A stretch of DNA of 64,000 nucleotides from Myxococcales bacterium (GCA_016706225.1 JADJKB010000022.1:1-64000), one strand, 5' to 3'. Shown: positions 35,588-44,767, counted from the first letter of the stretch. Numbers and translations: made by a program. Notes: generated by a model from the sequence alone, not told the origin.

Positions 35588-36903
35588 CCACCCCGACCCC
35601 GACGCACATCGCAAGACCCCGCCAAGTCGACGCCGAGGCCGCGAAGGACGACAGCCAGCTTCGTCAGAAGACGATGATCGCCAACCACTTCGACAAACTC
35701 TCGACCGCCAACGAGGACGGCCGCAAGGTTGCCTACACCTTCGTACCGGGGAACTTGACGGAGCTGATGCTGGCTCTGGACATGCTGCCGGTGCTGCCGG
35801 AGATCAACGCGCTGCAGAGCGGCATGCGCAAACTGAGCGGCAACTACATCACCGAGGCGGAGAAGCTCGGTCACAGCGAGGACGTGTGCACCTACGTCAA
35901 GTGCGACATCGGCATGATGAAGAGCGGCAACATCGGCCCCACCGGGACGAAGCTGCCAAACCCCGACATCTTGCTGCTCTCGTACACCGGTTGCTTCACC
36001 TTCATGAAGTGGTTCGAGCTCCTGAAGGAAGAGTACAAGTGCCCGGTCGCGATGCTGCATGTGCCCTACCAGGGTGACGGGCACATAACGAAGGAGATGC
36101 GCACCTACGTCATCGACCAGCTCGAGCGCGAGGTCATCCCGGCGCTGGAGAAGGCGGCAGGCAAGAAGCTCGATCTCGACCGGCTGTCGGAGCTGTTGGA
36201 GCGGTCGAAGAAGGCCGAAGACGATCTGGTCGCGGTGTGGGAGAGCGCGCAGAACACGCCCTCGCCCATCGACGGCTACTTCGGTGGGGTCTACTACATT
36301 GGCCCGATCTTCAGCGCCTTCCGCGGCACTCAAGATGCGTGCGACTACTACGCGATGCTGCGCCGCGAGGTGGAGCAGCGAGTGAAAGAGGGCAAGGGCC
36401 CGGTCACGCCGGACGGCGACGCCCCGGAGGAGAAGTACCGCCTGGTGGTGGAAGGTCCGCCCAACTGGACCAACTTCTTCGACTTCTGGCGCATGTTCAG
36501 CCGCGAGGGCGCGACCGTCGTGTCGAGCACGTACACCCGCGTCGGCGGCCTCTACGACACCGGCTTCCGCCACGACCCGAAGGATCCCATCGGCACGCTC
36601 GCCGACTACTGCCTCGGTTGTTACACGAACCTGAACCTGCCGATGCGCACCAAGCTGCTCGCCAGCTACATCGAGAAGTACAAGGCGGACGGGTTTTTGA
36701 TCAACAGCGTGAAGAGCTGCAACAGCTTCAGCGCCGGGCAGCTCTTGATGCTGCGAGAGCTCGAGCGGAAGACCGGCGTACCGGGTGGTTTCATCGAGAG
36801 TGATCTGGTGGACCCGCGCTACTTCGGCAAGGCCAACATCGAGAACCGTGTCCAGAGCTACCTGCAGATGCTGGAAGCTCGCAAAGCGAGGGCCAGCGCA
36901 TGA
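35584..36903 (+). CDS. bcrB: benzoyl-CoA reductase subunit B
   Basis: 439 residues. Partner of BcrC in the substrate-binding half of class I benzoyl-CoA reductase, which reduces the aromatic ring by two electrons with ATP hydrolysis. Seen: YTFVPGNLTELMLALDMLPV, YVKCDIGMMKSGNIGP, LLSYTGCFTFMKWFELL (cluster Cys), VPYQGDGHITKEM, YCLGCYTNLNLPM and NSVKSCNSFSAGQLLMLREL, the last three being typical. Overlaps bcrC and bcrA by four bases each. Confidence 0.94.
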   Translation: MTTPTPTHIARPRQVDAEAAKDDSQLRQKTMIANHFDKLSTANEDGRKVAYTFVPGNLTELMLALDMLPVLPEINALQSGMRKLSGNYITEAEKLGHSEDVCTYVKCDIGMMKSGNIGPTGTKLPNPDILLLSYTGCFTFMKWFELLKEEYKCPVAMLHVPYQGDGHITKEMRTYVIDQLEREVIPALEKAAGKKLDLDRLSELLERSKKAEDDLVAVWESAQNTPSPIDGYFGGVYYIGPIFSAFRGTQDACDYYAMLRREVEQRVKEGKGPVTPDGDAPEEKYRLVVEGPPNWTNFFDFWRMFSREGATVVSSTYTRVGGLYDTGFRHDPKDPIGTLADYCLGCYTNLNLPMRTKLLASYIEKYKADGFLINSVKSCNSFSAGQLLMLRELERKTGVPGGFIESDLVDPRYFGKANIENRVQSYLQMLEARKARASA

Positions 36904-38291
36904 GAGTCGTCGTCGGCGTCGATCTGGGCTCCACCACCACGAAGGCCATCTTGCTCGATGAAGAGCGGCGCATCGTGGGCAAGGGCATCACCAACAGCCG
37001 CTCGAACTACGAGGTGGCGTGTGCCGTCGCGCGGGAGGAGGCGCTGACCGCCGCCCGCTTCACCATGCTCGAACGCGCGCTCGTGGAGCGTGAGGCCGAG
37101 CTGGGCGGGGATCCCCGGGCGCGGGAGCACGCGCTGCGCGAGGCGTTCCGGCTCGAGACGTACCTCGACGAGCTGGGTGATCTGCACGAAGAGATGCAGA
37201 AGGTGCTGAAGAGCCTGTCGTTCATCAGCGATCGGCAGAAGCTGTTGCCTGCCATCAAGGACGTCCTCGAGTCGATGGAGAGTGAAGCCAACCGGCTCTT
37301 CGGCGAGGGTGGCGGACGCAAGAGCGACTTCTTCCGGGATCTCGCCTCGAGCAGCTACATGAGCGCCGCGGAGCGCGTCGCGGCGGCCAGCAATGGACTC
37401 GTGAACTACGAGCGCCTGACCGGCGTGTTCGACCGCGCGATCCTCGACGTCGAGACCCGGCTCAAGAGCCGCGATTTCGGCACGACGCTCCGCAAGGCCG
37501 CGCGGCGCATGACCGCCGAAGATCAGAGCCGCGCCGGCAAGGCGTTGCTCGAAGCAGTCGAGAGCGCGGCGACCCAGGACATCGAAGAGATGTCCTTCGT
37601 CGGCACGGGCTATGGGCGGCAGACGCTCCCCTTCCCCAAACAAGCCGTGAAGAGCGAGATCTTGTGCCACGGGCGCGGAGCGCACCGGGTGTTTCCGGGC
37701 ACGCGCACGGTGCTCGACATCGGCGGGCAGGACACCAAGGCCATTCAGGTCGACGGCCACGGTGTCGTGACCAGCTTCCAGATGAACGATCGCTGCGCGG
37801 CCGGTTGCGGGCGTTATCTCGGGTACATCGCCGACGAGCTGAACCTCGGTTTGCACGAGCTCGGACCGTTGGCGCTCGGAGCCAAGCGCGTGGTCAAGGT
37901 CAACAGCACCTGCACGGTGTTCGCCGGCGCCGAGCTGCGGGAGCGGCTGGGCCTCGGTGAACGGCGCGAGGACATCCTCGCGGGGTTGCACCGCTCGATC
38001 ATGCTCAGGGCGATGTCACTCTTGGCGCGCTCGGGCGGCATCAGCAACGAGTTCACGTTCACGGGTGGCGTGTGCAAGAACCCGATGGCCACCAAGGTGC
38101 TGCGGGAGCTGGTGGACGAGAACTACGACAAACAGACGGTGCTGAACGCCCACCCCGACAGCATCTACATGGGCGCGCTCGGAGCTGCGCTCTTCGGTGT
38201 GGACGATCTGGAGGCGGGGCGCCCGGCGATTCTGCCGACGTTCGTGGAGAACCTTCGAGCCGGAGCCGCCGTCGCGGCCTCGGCAGAGTGA
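36900..38291 (+). CDS. bcrA: benzoyl-CoA reductase ATPase subunit A
   Basis: 463 residues. Electron-activating ATPase subunit of the BadF/BadG/BcrA/BcrD family (ASKHA fold). Seen: VVGVDLGSTTTKAILLDE (phosphate loop 1), TVLDIGGQDTKAIQVD (phosphate loop 2), NDRCAAGCGRYLGYIADEL (bridging cluster Cys), VNSTCTVFAGAELRERLGLG (second cluster Cys), FTGGVCKNPMATKVLREL (adenosine motif). Compared with BcrD, an extra helical insert of about 130 residues follows loop 1, as in other BcrA/BzdP proteins. Passes electrons from reduced ferredoxin to BcrBC, with about two ATP per electron pair in the family. Confidence 0.94.
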   Translation: MRVVVGVDLGSTTTKAILLDEERRIVGKGITNSRSNYEVACAVAREEALTAARFTMLERALVEREAELGGDPRAREHALREAFRLETYLDELGDLHEEMQKVLKSLSFISDRQKLLPAIKDVLESMESEANRLFGEGGGRKSDFFRDLASSSYMSAAERVAAASNGLVNYERLTGVFDRAILDVETRLKSRDFGTTLRKAARRMTAEDQSRAGKALLEAVESAATQDIEEMSFVGTGYGRQTLPFPKQAVKSEILCHGRGAHRVFPGTRTVLDIGGQDTKAIQVDGHGVVTSFQMNDRCAAGCGRYLGYIADELNLGLHELGPLALGAKRVVKVNSTCTVFAGAELRERLGLGERREDILAGLHRSIMLRAMSLLARSGGISNEFTFTGGVCKNPMATKVLRELVDENYDKQTVLNAHPDSIYMGALGAALFGVDDLEAGRPAILPTFVENLRAGAAVAASAE

Positions 38292-38304
38292 GGAGTCGAG
38301 GAAG

Positions 38305-39198
38305 ATGGTAGCCCGTGAACATCTGACAATCGGCATCGACCCCGGCTCGAGCGCGGTCAAGGTCGCGATCTTGAGGAGCCGCGCCGGCAGCGACGGCACG
38401 CTGCTCGCCCAGGTGGTGCAGCGCATCCGGCGGCGCAAGGTCGCGGACGTGGTGAGCGCCGCCTTCGAAGAGGCCTGCGGCGCCGCGGGGGTGAAGGCCA
38501 AGGACTTCGACTACATCGCGTCGACCGGCGACGGCGACGCGGTGACCTTCCGCACCGGTCACTTCTACAGCATGACGACGCACGCTCGCGGCGCGTTGTT
38601 TCTGGATCCGACGGCCCGCGCGGCCCTCGACATCGGCGGCCTGCACGCTCGCGGCCTGCGCATGAACGAGGACGGGCGGGTGATGTCGCACCGCATGACG
38701 AGCCAGTGTGCGAGCGGCAGCGGTCAGTTCCTGGAGAACATCGCGCGTTACCTGGGCGTGCCGCTGGACGACGTGGGCGAGCTCAGCAAAAAGAGCGAGA
38801 GCCCGGAGAAGGTGTCGAGCATCTGCGCGGTGCTCGCGGAGACGGACGTGATCAACATGGTGGCGCGGGGCATCAGCACCTCGGACATCTTGAAGGGCAT
38901 TCACCTGAGCATCGGCGGACGCCTGGTGCAGCTCCTGCGCGCGGTCGGCGCCGAGGGCAACGTGGTGGTGACCGGCGGGCTGTCGCGCGACGTGGGCATG
39001 GTGGCGGCGGTGGAGCAGATCTTCGCCGAGGAGAAGACCAAGAAGAGCCCGCGCAAGCACGCCGAGATCGTGATCAAGACGTTCCCCGAGGGGATCTTGG
39101 CGGGCGCCATCGGCGCCGGGTTGCTCGGCGCGTACCGCTACGAGCAGCTGGAGCGAAAAGGGCGCGCGGCGGCGGTGCTGGCGCAAGCGCAGGCGTGA
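38305..39198 (+). CDS. bcrD: benzoyl-CoA reductase ATPase subunit D
   Basis: 297 residues from an ATG preceded by GAGGAGTCGAGGA. Second ATPase subunit; with BcrA it binds a [4Fe-4S] cluster between the subunits. Seen: TIGIDPGSSAVKVAIL, TARAALDIGGLHARGL, SQCASGSGQFLENIARYLG (cluster Cys in helix-cluster-helix form), VSSICAVLAETDVINMVARG (second Cys), VVVTGGLSRDVGMVAAVEQI. In phosphate loop 2 the usual GGQD reads GGLH, a variant worth noting. Separated from bcrA by 13 bases; last bcr gene. Confidence 0.93.
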   Translation: MVAREHLTIGIDPGSSAVKVAILRSRAGSDGTLLAQVVQRIRRRKVADVVSAAFEEACGAAGVKAKDFDYIASTGDGDAVTFRTGHFYSMTTHARGALFLDPTARAALDIGGLHARGLRMNEDGRVMSHRMTSQCASGSGQFLENIARYLGVPLDDVGELSKKSESPEKVSSICAVLAETDVINMVARGISTSDILKGIHLSIGGRLVQLLRAVGAEGNVVVTGGLSRDVGMVAAVEQIFAEEKTKKSPRKHAEIVIKTFPEGILAGAIGAGLLGAYRYEQLERKGRAAAVLAQAQA

Positions 39199-39286
39199 GG
39201 GACCCTTTGATGATCCGCAACTGGCCACGCCGCGCGACCATCGCGACCTGCACCGCAGCCATGCGCCGGCCTCGCCGGTATTCAAC

Positions 39287-39330
39287 GTGGGGCTCCGCCC
39301 CACACCCCGCGTGGGGACCCCAACCCCACG
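39287..39330. repeat. two GC-rich hairpins after bcrD
   Basis: GTGGGGC-TCC-GCCCCAC (39287-39303) and CGTGGGG-ACCCCAA-CCCCACG (39310-39330) lie back to back in the 182-base gap between bcrD and the acetyltransferase gene. No T-run follows, so they could be a Rho-independent-like pause, an mRNA stabiliser or a REP-type repeat. Confidence 0.5.
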
Positions 39331-39380
39331 CCGCTACTACTCCATCCCGTCGAAGATGATCCGCCCAGGAGGCCAGTGAC

Positions 39381-39872
39381 ATGCAAGAGCTCAATCCCCA
39401 GCCCGGAACCCTCGAGACCGATCACGTGGAGGTGCGGAACCTGCGCGCCGAAGATCTCGACTGGATCATCCGCGTGGACTCGCAGCACAGCGGCAAGCAG
39501 CGGCGCGAGTATTACAAGGTGAAGCTGGCCGAGGTCGCGAAGGACACCGGCATCAAGATCTCGCTCGCGGCCTTCATCAAGGGCGAACCCGCCGGTTTCC
39601 TGATGGGCCGCCTCTACTACGGCGAGTTCGGCCAACCCGAACCCATCGCGAGCCTCGACTCCCTCGGCGTCTCCACCGTCTTCGCCGGCCAACACGTAGG
39701 CGCCGCGCTGATGCGCCAGCTCGAGATGAATTTGGCGGCGCTCGGCATCGAGCGCCTGCAGACGCAGATCGAGTGGGACCAGGTGGATCTGATCAAGTTC
39801 TTTCAGCGAGCGGGCTTTGAGCCGGCGGCGAGGATTTGTTTGGAGAAGGTGGTGCGGCGGCCGGTGGGGTGA
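39381..39872 (+). CDS. GNAT-family acetyltransferase
   Basis: 163 residues. VEVRNLRAEDLDWIIRVDSQ, SLAAFIKGEPAGFLMGRLYY, DSLGVSTVFAGQHVGAALMRQL (acetyl-CoA loop region) and WDQVDLIKFFQRAGFEPA give a complete GNAT fold. AGGAGG sits eight bases before the ATG. It follows bcrD on the same strand. In Rhodopseudomonas palustris the benzoate cluster carries BadL, a GNAT enzyme that acetylates aminobenzoates and influences BadM control, so a pathway-linked role is plausible; acetylation of a CoA ligase is another option. Neither is shown here. Confidence 0.85.
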   Translation: MQELNPQPGTLETDHVEVRNLRAEDLDWIIRVDSQHSGKQRREYYKVKLAEVAKDTGIKISLAAFIKGEPAGFLMGRLYYGEFGQPEPIASLDSLGVSTVFAGQHVGAALMRQLEMNLAALGIERLQTQIEWDQVDLIKFFQRAGFEPAARICLEKVVRRPVG

Positions 39873-40520
39873 GGGAGACGCGTTGGCTTCGGCTGTTCAC
39901 CGACTCGCTGCGCGGCGCGCAGCCGCGCAGCGCCGAAGGTGGTGCCGGAAGAGGGAGCGGCACCGTGAGGAGGCGATCGGAGCTGCCTGACCGGGACCGC
40001 TTGGACCTCGCAGTCTGAGCCTCCGCCCGGCGCGCAATTCTACCCGAGCACGAGCCGCGCTCGATGGGGGGGCGCGCTTCTCGGAAAGTACTTGTCATGC
40101 CAACTATCTCACGGGCGCGCAGGACGTCCAACGGCCAGCCCGGGTCGTGCGAAGCCGGACGGTGCGCAATCGACAACGTCGTCCCGAGGAGCTTCGGGCT
40201 GGGCTCGCTGATCAAGCGAACGTACTTGGGACGGGAGCCTGGGGCCTCAGCAACGCAGGAGAGCGCGTTTTTCGAGCGTTTGGGGCCTATGGGTTTGGAC
40301 GCGACACCGAGTCCGAGCTCAGTTCAGTCGCAGTCTTCATCCTCTTCGTTGAGCCTTACCTCCCATCCGGCCGATCGCTGGTCCGCTGCGGACTGCCAAC
40401 GGGCAGTTGGCGTCGCGGAGCGCGAGTTGGCGGTAGCGACGCAGCGCCCCGCCCCGATCTCGCGGGAATAGTTGCGGCTCGCTGCTTGCAAGGGTCGGGT
40501 CGAGCGTCACGGAGGTCCGC
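39873..40520. other. 648-base intergenic region
   Basis: No gene with support. Forward frames here are Arg/Ser-rich and lack a recognisable domain. It contains the sequence CGCTGCGCGGCGCGCAGCCGCGCAGCG (an imperfect GC palindrome near 39908-39934) and a CTTGTCATG string near 40088 that recurs near 24842. Possibly the site of a lost gene. Confidence 0.4.
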
Positions 40521-41645
40521 ATGAAGTCGAAGGTCTTGGTCATGGGGCTCGGTCTGTTCGTCACGTGCTGCGCTGGGCCCGACGCCGAAGAGGCGGCGCA
40601 TTCCGAGCAGTCCCACCTCGAGGTGCCGTGCACACTCGACGATCCGCCATCCGGCCCAGGATCGAGCCCGATGGGCCTGGCAGAGCAGGGCGCCAACGAG
40701 GTTTACGCGGTGTGGCCGAATGGAAGGATCCCTTACGTCATCGACCCGTCGCTCGACGCCGCCAGCAAGGGCTCGGTCTTGCAGGCGATGAGCAACTGGC
40801 AGACGAAGACCCAGTCTCGGGTTCGCTTCGAGCCGGCCAAGCCCAGCGACAGTCCACGTCTCATCGTCGCTGCCGGTGCCGTTCCGATCACCAATCATGT
40901 CGGATACAGGGCCGGATCGAACTCGAGGGTGACGTTGGCAAAGTCGAGCTCGATGCCGCTGGCGCTCCACGAGCTCGGGCACGTGCTCGGCCTGAATCAC
41001 GAACAGCGGCGCGCCGATCGCGACAAGTACATCCTGGTCAAGTTGGAGAACATCGCCGACAAGCCCGGATGCGCCAACCAGTTCAAGATCTGCAAGAACT
41101 GCGTCCCGGTGCACGAGTACAACATCGACTCCGTGATGCAATACGACAGCAACGATCTCAGCCTGTGCCACCCGAACGGGCCCGTGCTCTTGCGCAAAGA
41201 CGGGAGCAAGATCAGTCACGTCTGGAAGCTGACGCCCGGTGACGTCTCCGCCATCTACGAGCTCTACGGTCCACCACTCGGAGGCACGGGCGCGGGCGGC
41301 GCAGCGAGCGGCGGCGGCGCAGCGGGCGCGAGCGGCGCCGCGGGCGCGAGCGGCGTGGCGGGCAGCGGCGGCGGGGCAGCCGGCGGCGCGGCAGGCTCAG
41401 GCGGCGCGGCAGGCGGGAACGCCCCGGGCAGCGCCGGTGGTCACGGCGTCGAGGTCCGCGACCTGCCGGACGAAGAGGTCGGCAACGGCGCGACCGCCGA
41501 GGAGAACGCCAGCTGTGGCGTCGGGCGCCGAACGCCAGACCGCGACGCGGGCTGGCCGGCCCTCGCGCTCGTCGCGTTGGGGCTCTCGCTCACCCAACGA
41601 GCCAAGGGCGCGCGGCGTGACCTCGGCGAGCTGGGCCGTCAATGA
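40521..41645 (+). CDS. astacin-like zinc metalloprotease with surface-anchor tail
   Basis: 374 residues. Signal MKSKVLVMGLGLFVTCCAG (Cys16 or Cys17 may be lipidated). Protease domain about 55-250: WPNGRIPYVIDPSL, SNWQTKTQSRVRFEPA, then HELGHVLGLNHEQRRADRDKY, the astacin-type HExxHxxGxxHExxRxDRD zinc signature, and DSVMQYDSNDLS (Met-turn with Tyr). A Gly/Ala repeat linker (about 255-310) leads to NASCGVGRRTPDRDAG, a hydrophobic helix and basic end, a MYXO-CTERM-like anchor. Secreted protease, plausibly for predation or nutrient release. Confidence 0.92.
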   Translation: MKSKVLVMGLGLFVTCCAGPDAEEAAHSEQSHLEVPCTLDDPPSGPGSSPMGLAEQGANEVYAVWPNGRIPYVIDPSLDAASKGSVLQAMSNWQTKTQSRVRFEPAKPSDSPRLIVAAGAVPITNHVGYRAGSNSRVTLAKSSSMPLALHELGHVLGLNHEQRRADRDKYILVKLENIADKPGCANQFKICKNCVPVHEYNIDSVMQYDSNDLSLCHPNGPVLLRKDGSKISHVWKLTPGDVSAIYELYGPPLGGTGAGGAASGGGAAGASGAAGASGVAGSGGGAAGGAAGSGGAAGGNAPGSAGGHGVEVRDLPDEEVGNGATAEENASCGVGRRTPDRDAGWPALALVALGLSLTQRAKGARRDLGELGRQ

Positions 41646-41910
41646 GCTGCGCCGGTCGCGGCAAGCCCGGGGCTGGCGGCGGCAAACGCCCATACGTTCG
41701 CACTCGCGGCGACGCCGAAATGGCTCCCGCGAGATTCATGAAGAGCGGCTCCGCTGCGGTCGGGATCCAACGACCCGGACAGAGCTCACGCCAGGTCGCC
41801 CGCGGCGAGCCACGTCGCGCTCTGCATGCGGCGATTTCTTCGCGCGCCGACTAGAAGCGGATGACCGCCCGCTCCGCGCGACGTCGCGGGATCTGCTAGG
41901 GTTGACGGTG

Positions 41911-43539
41911 ATGTCCGACGAAGGCACGGCGGCAGAGCTCGAGGCTCTGCGCGCGGAGATCGTCGAGTTACGGCGCAGGCTGGAGTTTGCTCAGTGCGCG
42001 GTCGATGCGCTGCCCTTCCCCATCTTCTGGAAGGATCGGGACTCGATCTACGTGGGCGCCAATCGCGAGCAGGCGTCGCGCTCGGGCTTTCCTTCGGGCG
42101 AGTACGTGGTCGGCCTTTCGGACACCGACTTGCCGTGGACGCCAGAGCAAGCGGAGGCGTTCCGTGCCGATGACCGCAGGGTGATGACGAGCGGCGTGCC
42201 AGTCTCGCCCATCGTCGAGACGCAGCGGTTGCTCGACAAGGGTGAGCGGCTGTGTGAGACCCACAAATCCCCTTTGGTGGACGCCCAGGGGCACGTGATC
42301 GGCGTGGTCGGTTGGTACGAAGACGTGACCGAGCGTGAGGAGCAGCGTCGCGAGCAGCAGTTGCTCGACGAGCGGTTGCTCCGCGCTCACAAGCAGGACT
42401 CGCTCGGCACGCTGGCCGGCGGCATCGCCCACGACTTCAACAACATATTGGCCTCCATCATGGCCAACCTGTGGTTGGTGCAGGCGGCGCTGCCCACCGA
42501 TCACCCGGCGACCGAGAGCCTCGAGGACATCCAGCGGGCGGGGCTCCGCGCAAAACGCCTGGTCGAACAGCTCACTGCGCTCAAGCAGAGGCAACCCCAG
42601 AAGCTCGGTCCGGTGTCGCTCGGGGCAGTGGCGCTCGACGCGAGCCGGCTCATCCGCGCGATGCTGCCGGCGGGAGTCGAGCTCACCACCCAGCTGGACC
42701 CTACGACGCCAACGGTCCTGGCCGATGCTGGGCAGCTGCACCAGGTCGTGATCAACCTCTGCACGAACGCCTGGCTTGCGATCCAAGACCGGCCCATGAG
42801 CGCGCCGCGGATCGAGCTCGAGGTGTCCGCGCGCGCTCTCGACTCTGCAATGGTTGCGAAGTTGCCCGGAGAGCTCACACCGGGAGTTCATGTCGTGCTG
42901 AGTGTTTCCGACAATGGCGTCGGCATGGACGTGGCGACGCAGCGGCGAATCTTCGAGCCTTTCTTCACGACCCGCGAGGTCGGCGCCGGGACGGGCCTCG
43001 GACTCTCCGTCGTGCAGGGCATCGTTGCCGCGCATCGCGGCGCGGTGGAGGTCGAGAGCACGCCTGGGTGTGGCACGACCTTGCGGGTGTTCTTCCCGCA
43101 GTCGGCCGAGCTCGCGCCTCGGTCGGTGGTGCCCAGCCGGCGGCTCTCCTCGCGGCCACCTACCGGAGAAAAACACGTGCTCTACGTCGACGACGATCTC
43201 GCGGTCTTGCGCGCTGCCGCTCGTCTGTTGGGAAGAGAGGGTTGTCGCACGACCGTGTTCTCGGACCCACGCGAAGCCGCCGACGCGCTTCGAAAACAAC
43301 CGTGCGAGTTCGATCTGCTGGCTGTCGACTTCAGCATGCCGCACCTTTCGGGGCTCGATCTTGCGCGTATCGCCGGGGAGGTCAGCCCCGAGCTCCCGGT
43401 GATCTTGGTCTCCGGCTACGTCACCGCGGACCTGCGTCGGGAAGCCGAGAGCCTGGGCGTGGTTCGGGTACTCAACAAGGTCGATGTGGCCACCGAGCTG
43501 TGGGACACCGTTCGAGGGTTGCTCGCTCTGGACCGATAA
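41911..43539 (+). CDS. PAS hybrid histidine kinase with C-terminal receiver
   Basis: 542 residues, cytoplasmic. An N-terminal coiled coil (EGTAAELEALRAEIVELRRR) is followed by a PAS domain (VDALPFPIFWKDRDSIYVGA ... VVGWYEDVTER). Then come HisKA LGTLAGGIAHDFNNILASIM (phospho-His), a HATPase domain (VVINLCTNAWLA, DNGVGM, FEPFFTTREVGAGTGLGLSV) and a receiver (HVLYVDDDLAVL, LLAVDFSMPHLSG phospho-Asp, NKVD). Start ATG at 41911; the long open frame upstream is GC noise. It ends eight bases from the convergent EAL response regulator, a likely signalling partner. Confidence 0.9.
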   Translation: MSDEGTAAELEALRAEIVELRRRLEFAQCAVDALPFPIFWKDRDSIYVGANREQASRSGFPSGEYVVGLSDTDLPWTPEQAEAFRADDRRVMTSGVPVSPIVETQRLLDKGERLCETHKSPLVDAQGHVIGVVGWYEDVTEREEQRREQQLLDERLLRAHKQDSLGTLAGGIAHDFNNILASIMANLWLVQAALPTDHPATESLEDIQRAGLRAKRLVEQLTALKQRQPQKLGPVSLGAVALDASRLIRAMLPAGVELTTQLDPTTPTVLADAGQLHQVVINLCTNAWLAIQDRPMSAPRIELEVSARALDSAMVAKLPGELTPGVHVVLSVSDNGVGMDVATQRRIFEPFFTTREVGAGTGLGLSVVQGIVAAHRGAVEVESTPGCGTTLRVFFPQSAELAPRSVVPSRRLSSRPPTGEKHVLYVDDDLAVLRAAARLLGREGCRTTVFSDPREAADALRKQPCEFDLLAVDFSMPHLSGLDLARIAGEVSPELPVILVSGYVTADLRREAESLGVVRVLNKVDVATELWDTVRGLLALDR

Positions 43540-43547
43540 CCCTGACT

Positions 43548-44717
43548 TCAGCCCGTTGTTCCGAGTCCGCGCGCGGGCTTTCCCAGCAAGTAGCCCTGCA
43601 TGTAGTTGCAACCCAAGCGAGCCACGCAGTCCCGCTCCGCGACGGTCTCGATGCCTTCGGCGACGACCGCGATCTCCGTGGCGCGCGCGAGCTCGACCAG
43701 GCTCTTGATCACACTCTGGCGCATGAACGACTCGTTCACGTTGCGCACGAGCGCCATGTCGATCTTGACCAGATCTGGTTCGAGCAAGACGAGGCTGTTG
43801 AGACCGGAGTAACCGGCTCCAAGATCGTCGACGGCGATCCGAAACCCGAGGTTCCGCAGCCTCAACAGGCGCAAGCCGATGTCGGCGACGTCCTCGATCT
43901 GCTGGCGCTCCGTCACCTCGAGCACGACGCTCTCTGCGACCATTCCGAGCGGGGACGCCGCATCGAACAGCTCGTCGTCGAGCAGGTCGGACACATGCAG
44001 GTTTACGAACAACGAGAGGTTTGCCGGCAGCGTGAGGGCCACCTCGGCCGCCTTCGAACGCACACGGCGGCCCAGTGCCTGCAGCCGATCCGCGTCAGCC
44101 GCCGCGGCGAGCAGGAGATCGGGGCGGGAGAGCGACGCATGGTCGCTGCGCAACAGCGCCTCGTAACCGAACAACTGGCCGCGCGTCGCGTGAATCGGCT
44201 GGAGGGCGAGCCACATCTGGCTCAAGGCGTCGTCGACCAGCGCCGCGGACGGGGCCGGTGGTGCCTGCGCCGGCCGCAACGACTCGGCGCGCTCGATGCC
44301 CTTGCGCACCGCGCGCAAGAGAACCGGGGGCTCGACGGGCTTGAGCAAGTACTCGGTCGACCTCAGCGCCACGGCTTCGATCGCGGTCTCGAGGCTGCCC
44401 TGGCCTGTCACCAGAATGACCGGGACCTCGGCGTCGTACGAACGTACGACCGAGAGCAGATCGGTGCCGGAGATCTTCGGCATGTTGATGTCACTGACGA
44501 TCGCGTCGAAGCGCTGGGAGACGACCTCCAGGGCAGCGTCGGTCGGATCGGTCCTGACGATCGCGGTGAACCCGGCGGACTCGAGGACCTTGCCGTACGC
44601 CTTCGCCACGTCCTCGTCGTCGTCGATGACGAGCACCGTGGGTTTGTCGCCCGCGGCGGCCTGCCGTGCATGGCCGGCCCGCTCGGTGGCGGGGGGCTTG
44701 TAGTTCGGCGCCGACAT
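43548..44717 (-). CDS. response regulator with EAL (c-di-GMP phosphodiesterase) domain
   Basis: 389 residues. Receiver: PTVLVIDDDEDVAKAYGKVL, VSDINMPKISG (phospho-Asp), TGQGS, LLKPVE. EAL domain: YEALLRSD (EAL), FVNLHVSDLL, VLEVTERQQIED, IAVDDLGAGYSGLNSL (DD pair), VKIDMALVR, VAEGIET and QGYLLGKPA. All main metal and nucleotide residues appear present, so it should hydrolyse c-di-GMP when phosphorylated or released. ATG overlaps an ATCCTG-T-CAGGAT palindrome (44716-44728). Divergent from the aminotransferase-fold gene. Confidence 0.92.
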   Translation of the reverse strand: MSAPNYKPPATERAGHARQAAAGDKPTVLVIDDDEDVAKAYGKVLESAGFTAIVRTDPTDAALEVVSQRFDAIVSDINMPKISGTDLLSVVRSYDAEVPVILVTGQGSLETAIEAVALRSTEYLLKPVEPPVLLRAVRKGIERAESLRPAQAPPAPSAALVDDALSQMWLALQPIHATRGQLFGYEALLRSDHASLSRPDLLLAAAADADRLQALGRRVRSKAAEVALTLPANLSLFVNLHVSDLLDDELFDAASPLGMVAESVVLEVTERQQIEDVADIGLRLLRLRNLGFRIAVDDLGAGYSGLNSLVLLEPDLVKIDMALVRNVNESFMRQSVIKSLVELARATEIAVVAEGIETVAERDCVARLGCNYMQGYLLGKPARGLGTTG

Positions 44718-44728
44718 CCTGTCAGGAT
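44716..44728. promoter_or_regulatory. 13-bp inverted repeat at EAL-regulator start
   Basis: ATCCTG-T-CAGGAT covers the start codon and its AGGA in the 50-base divergent gap. Could be an operator for either gene or a small hairpin that hides the start; short enough to be chance. Confidence 0.3.
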
Positions 44729-44767
44729 ACAACCAACAGCGGCGTTTGTGTGGGATAAGCAGGCTTG

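Noticed and set aside
39793..40215. Reverse frame containing REIVGMTSTFREAR
   Set aside because: A similar peptide occurs opposite 24845 because of the shared 20-base string; no family identified and no start signal.
40147..40524. Forward frame of 125 codons before the protease gene
   Set aside because: Arg/Ser-rich, no domain, overlaps the protease start; no support beyond being open.
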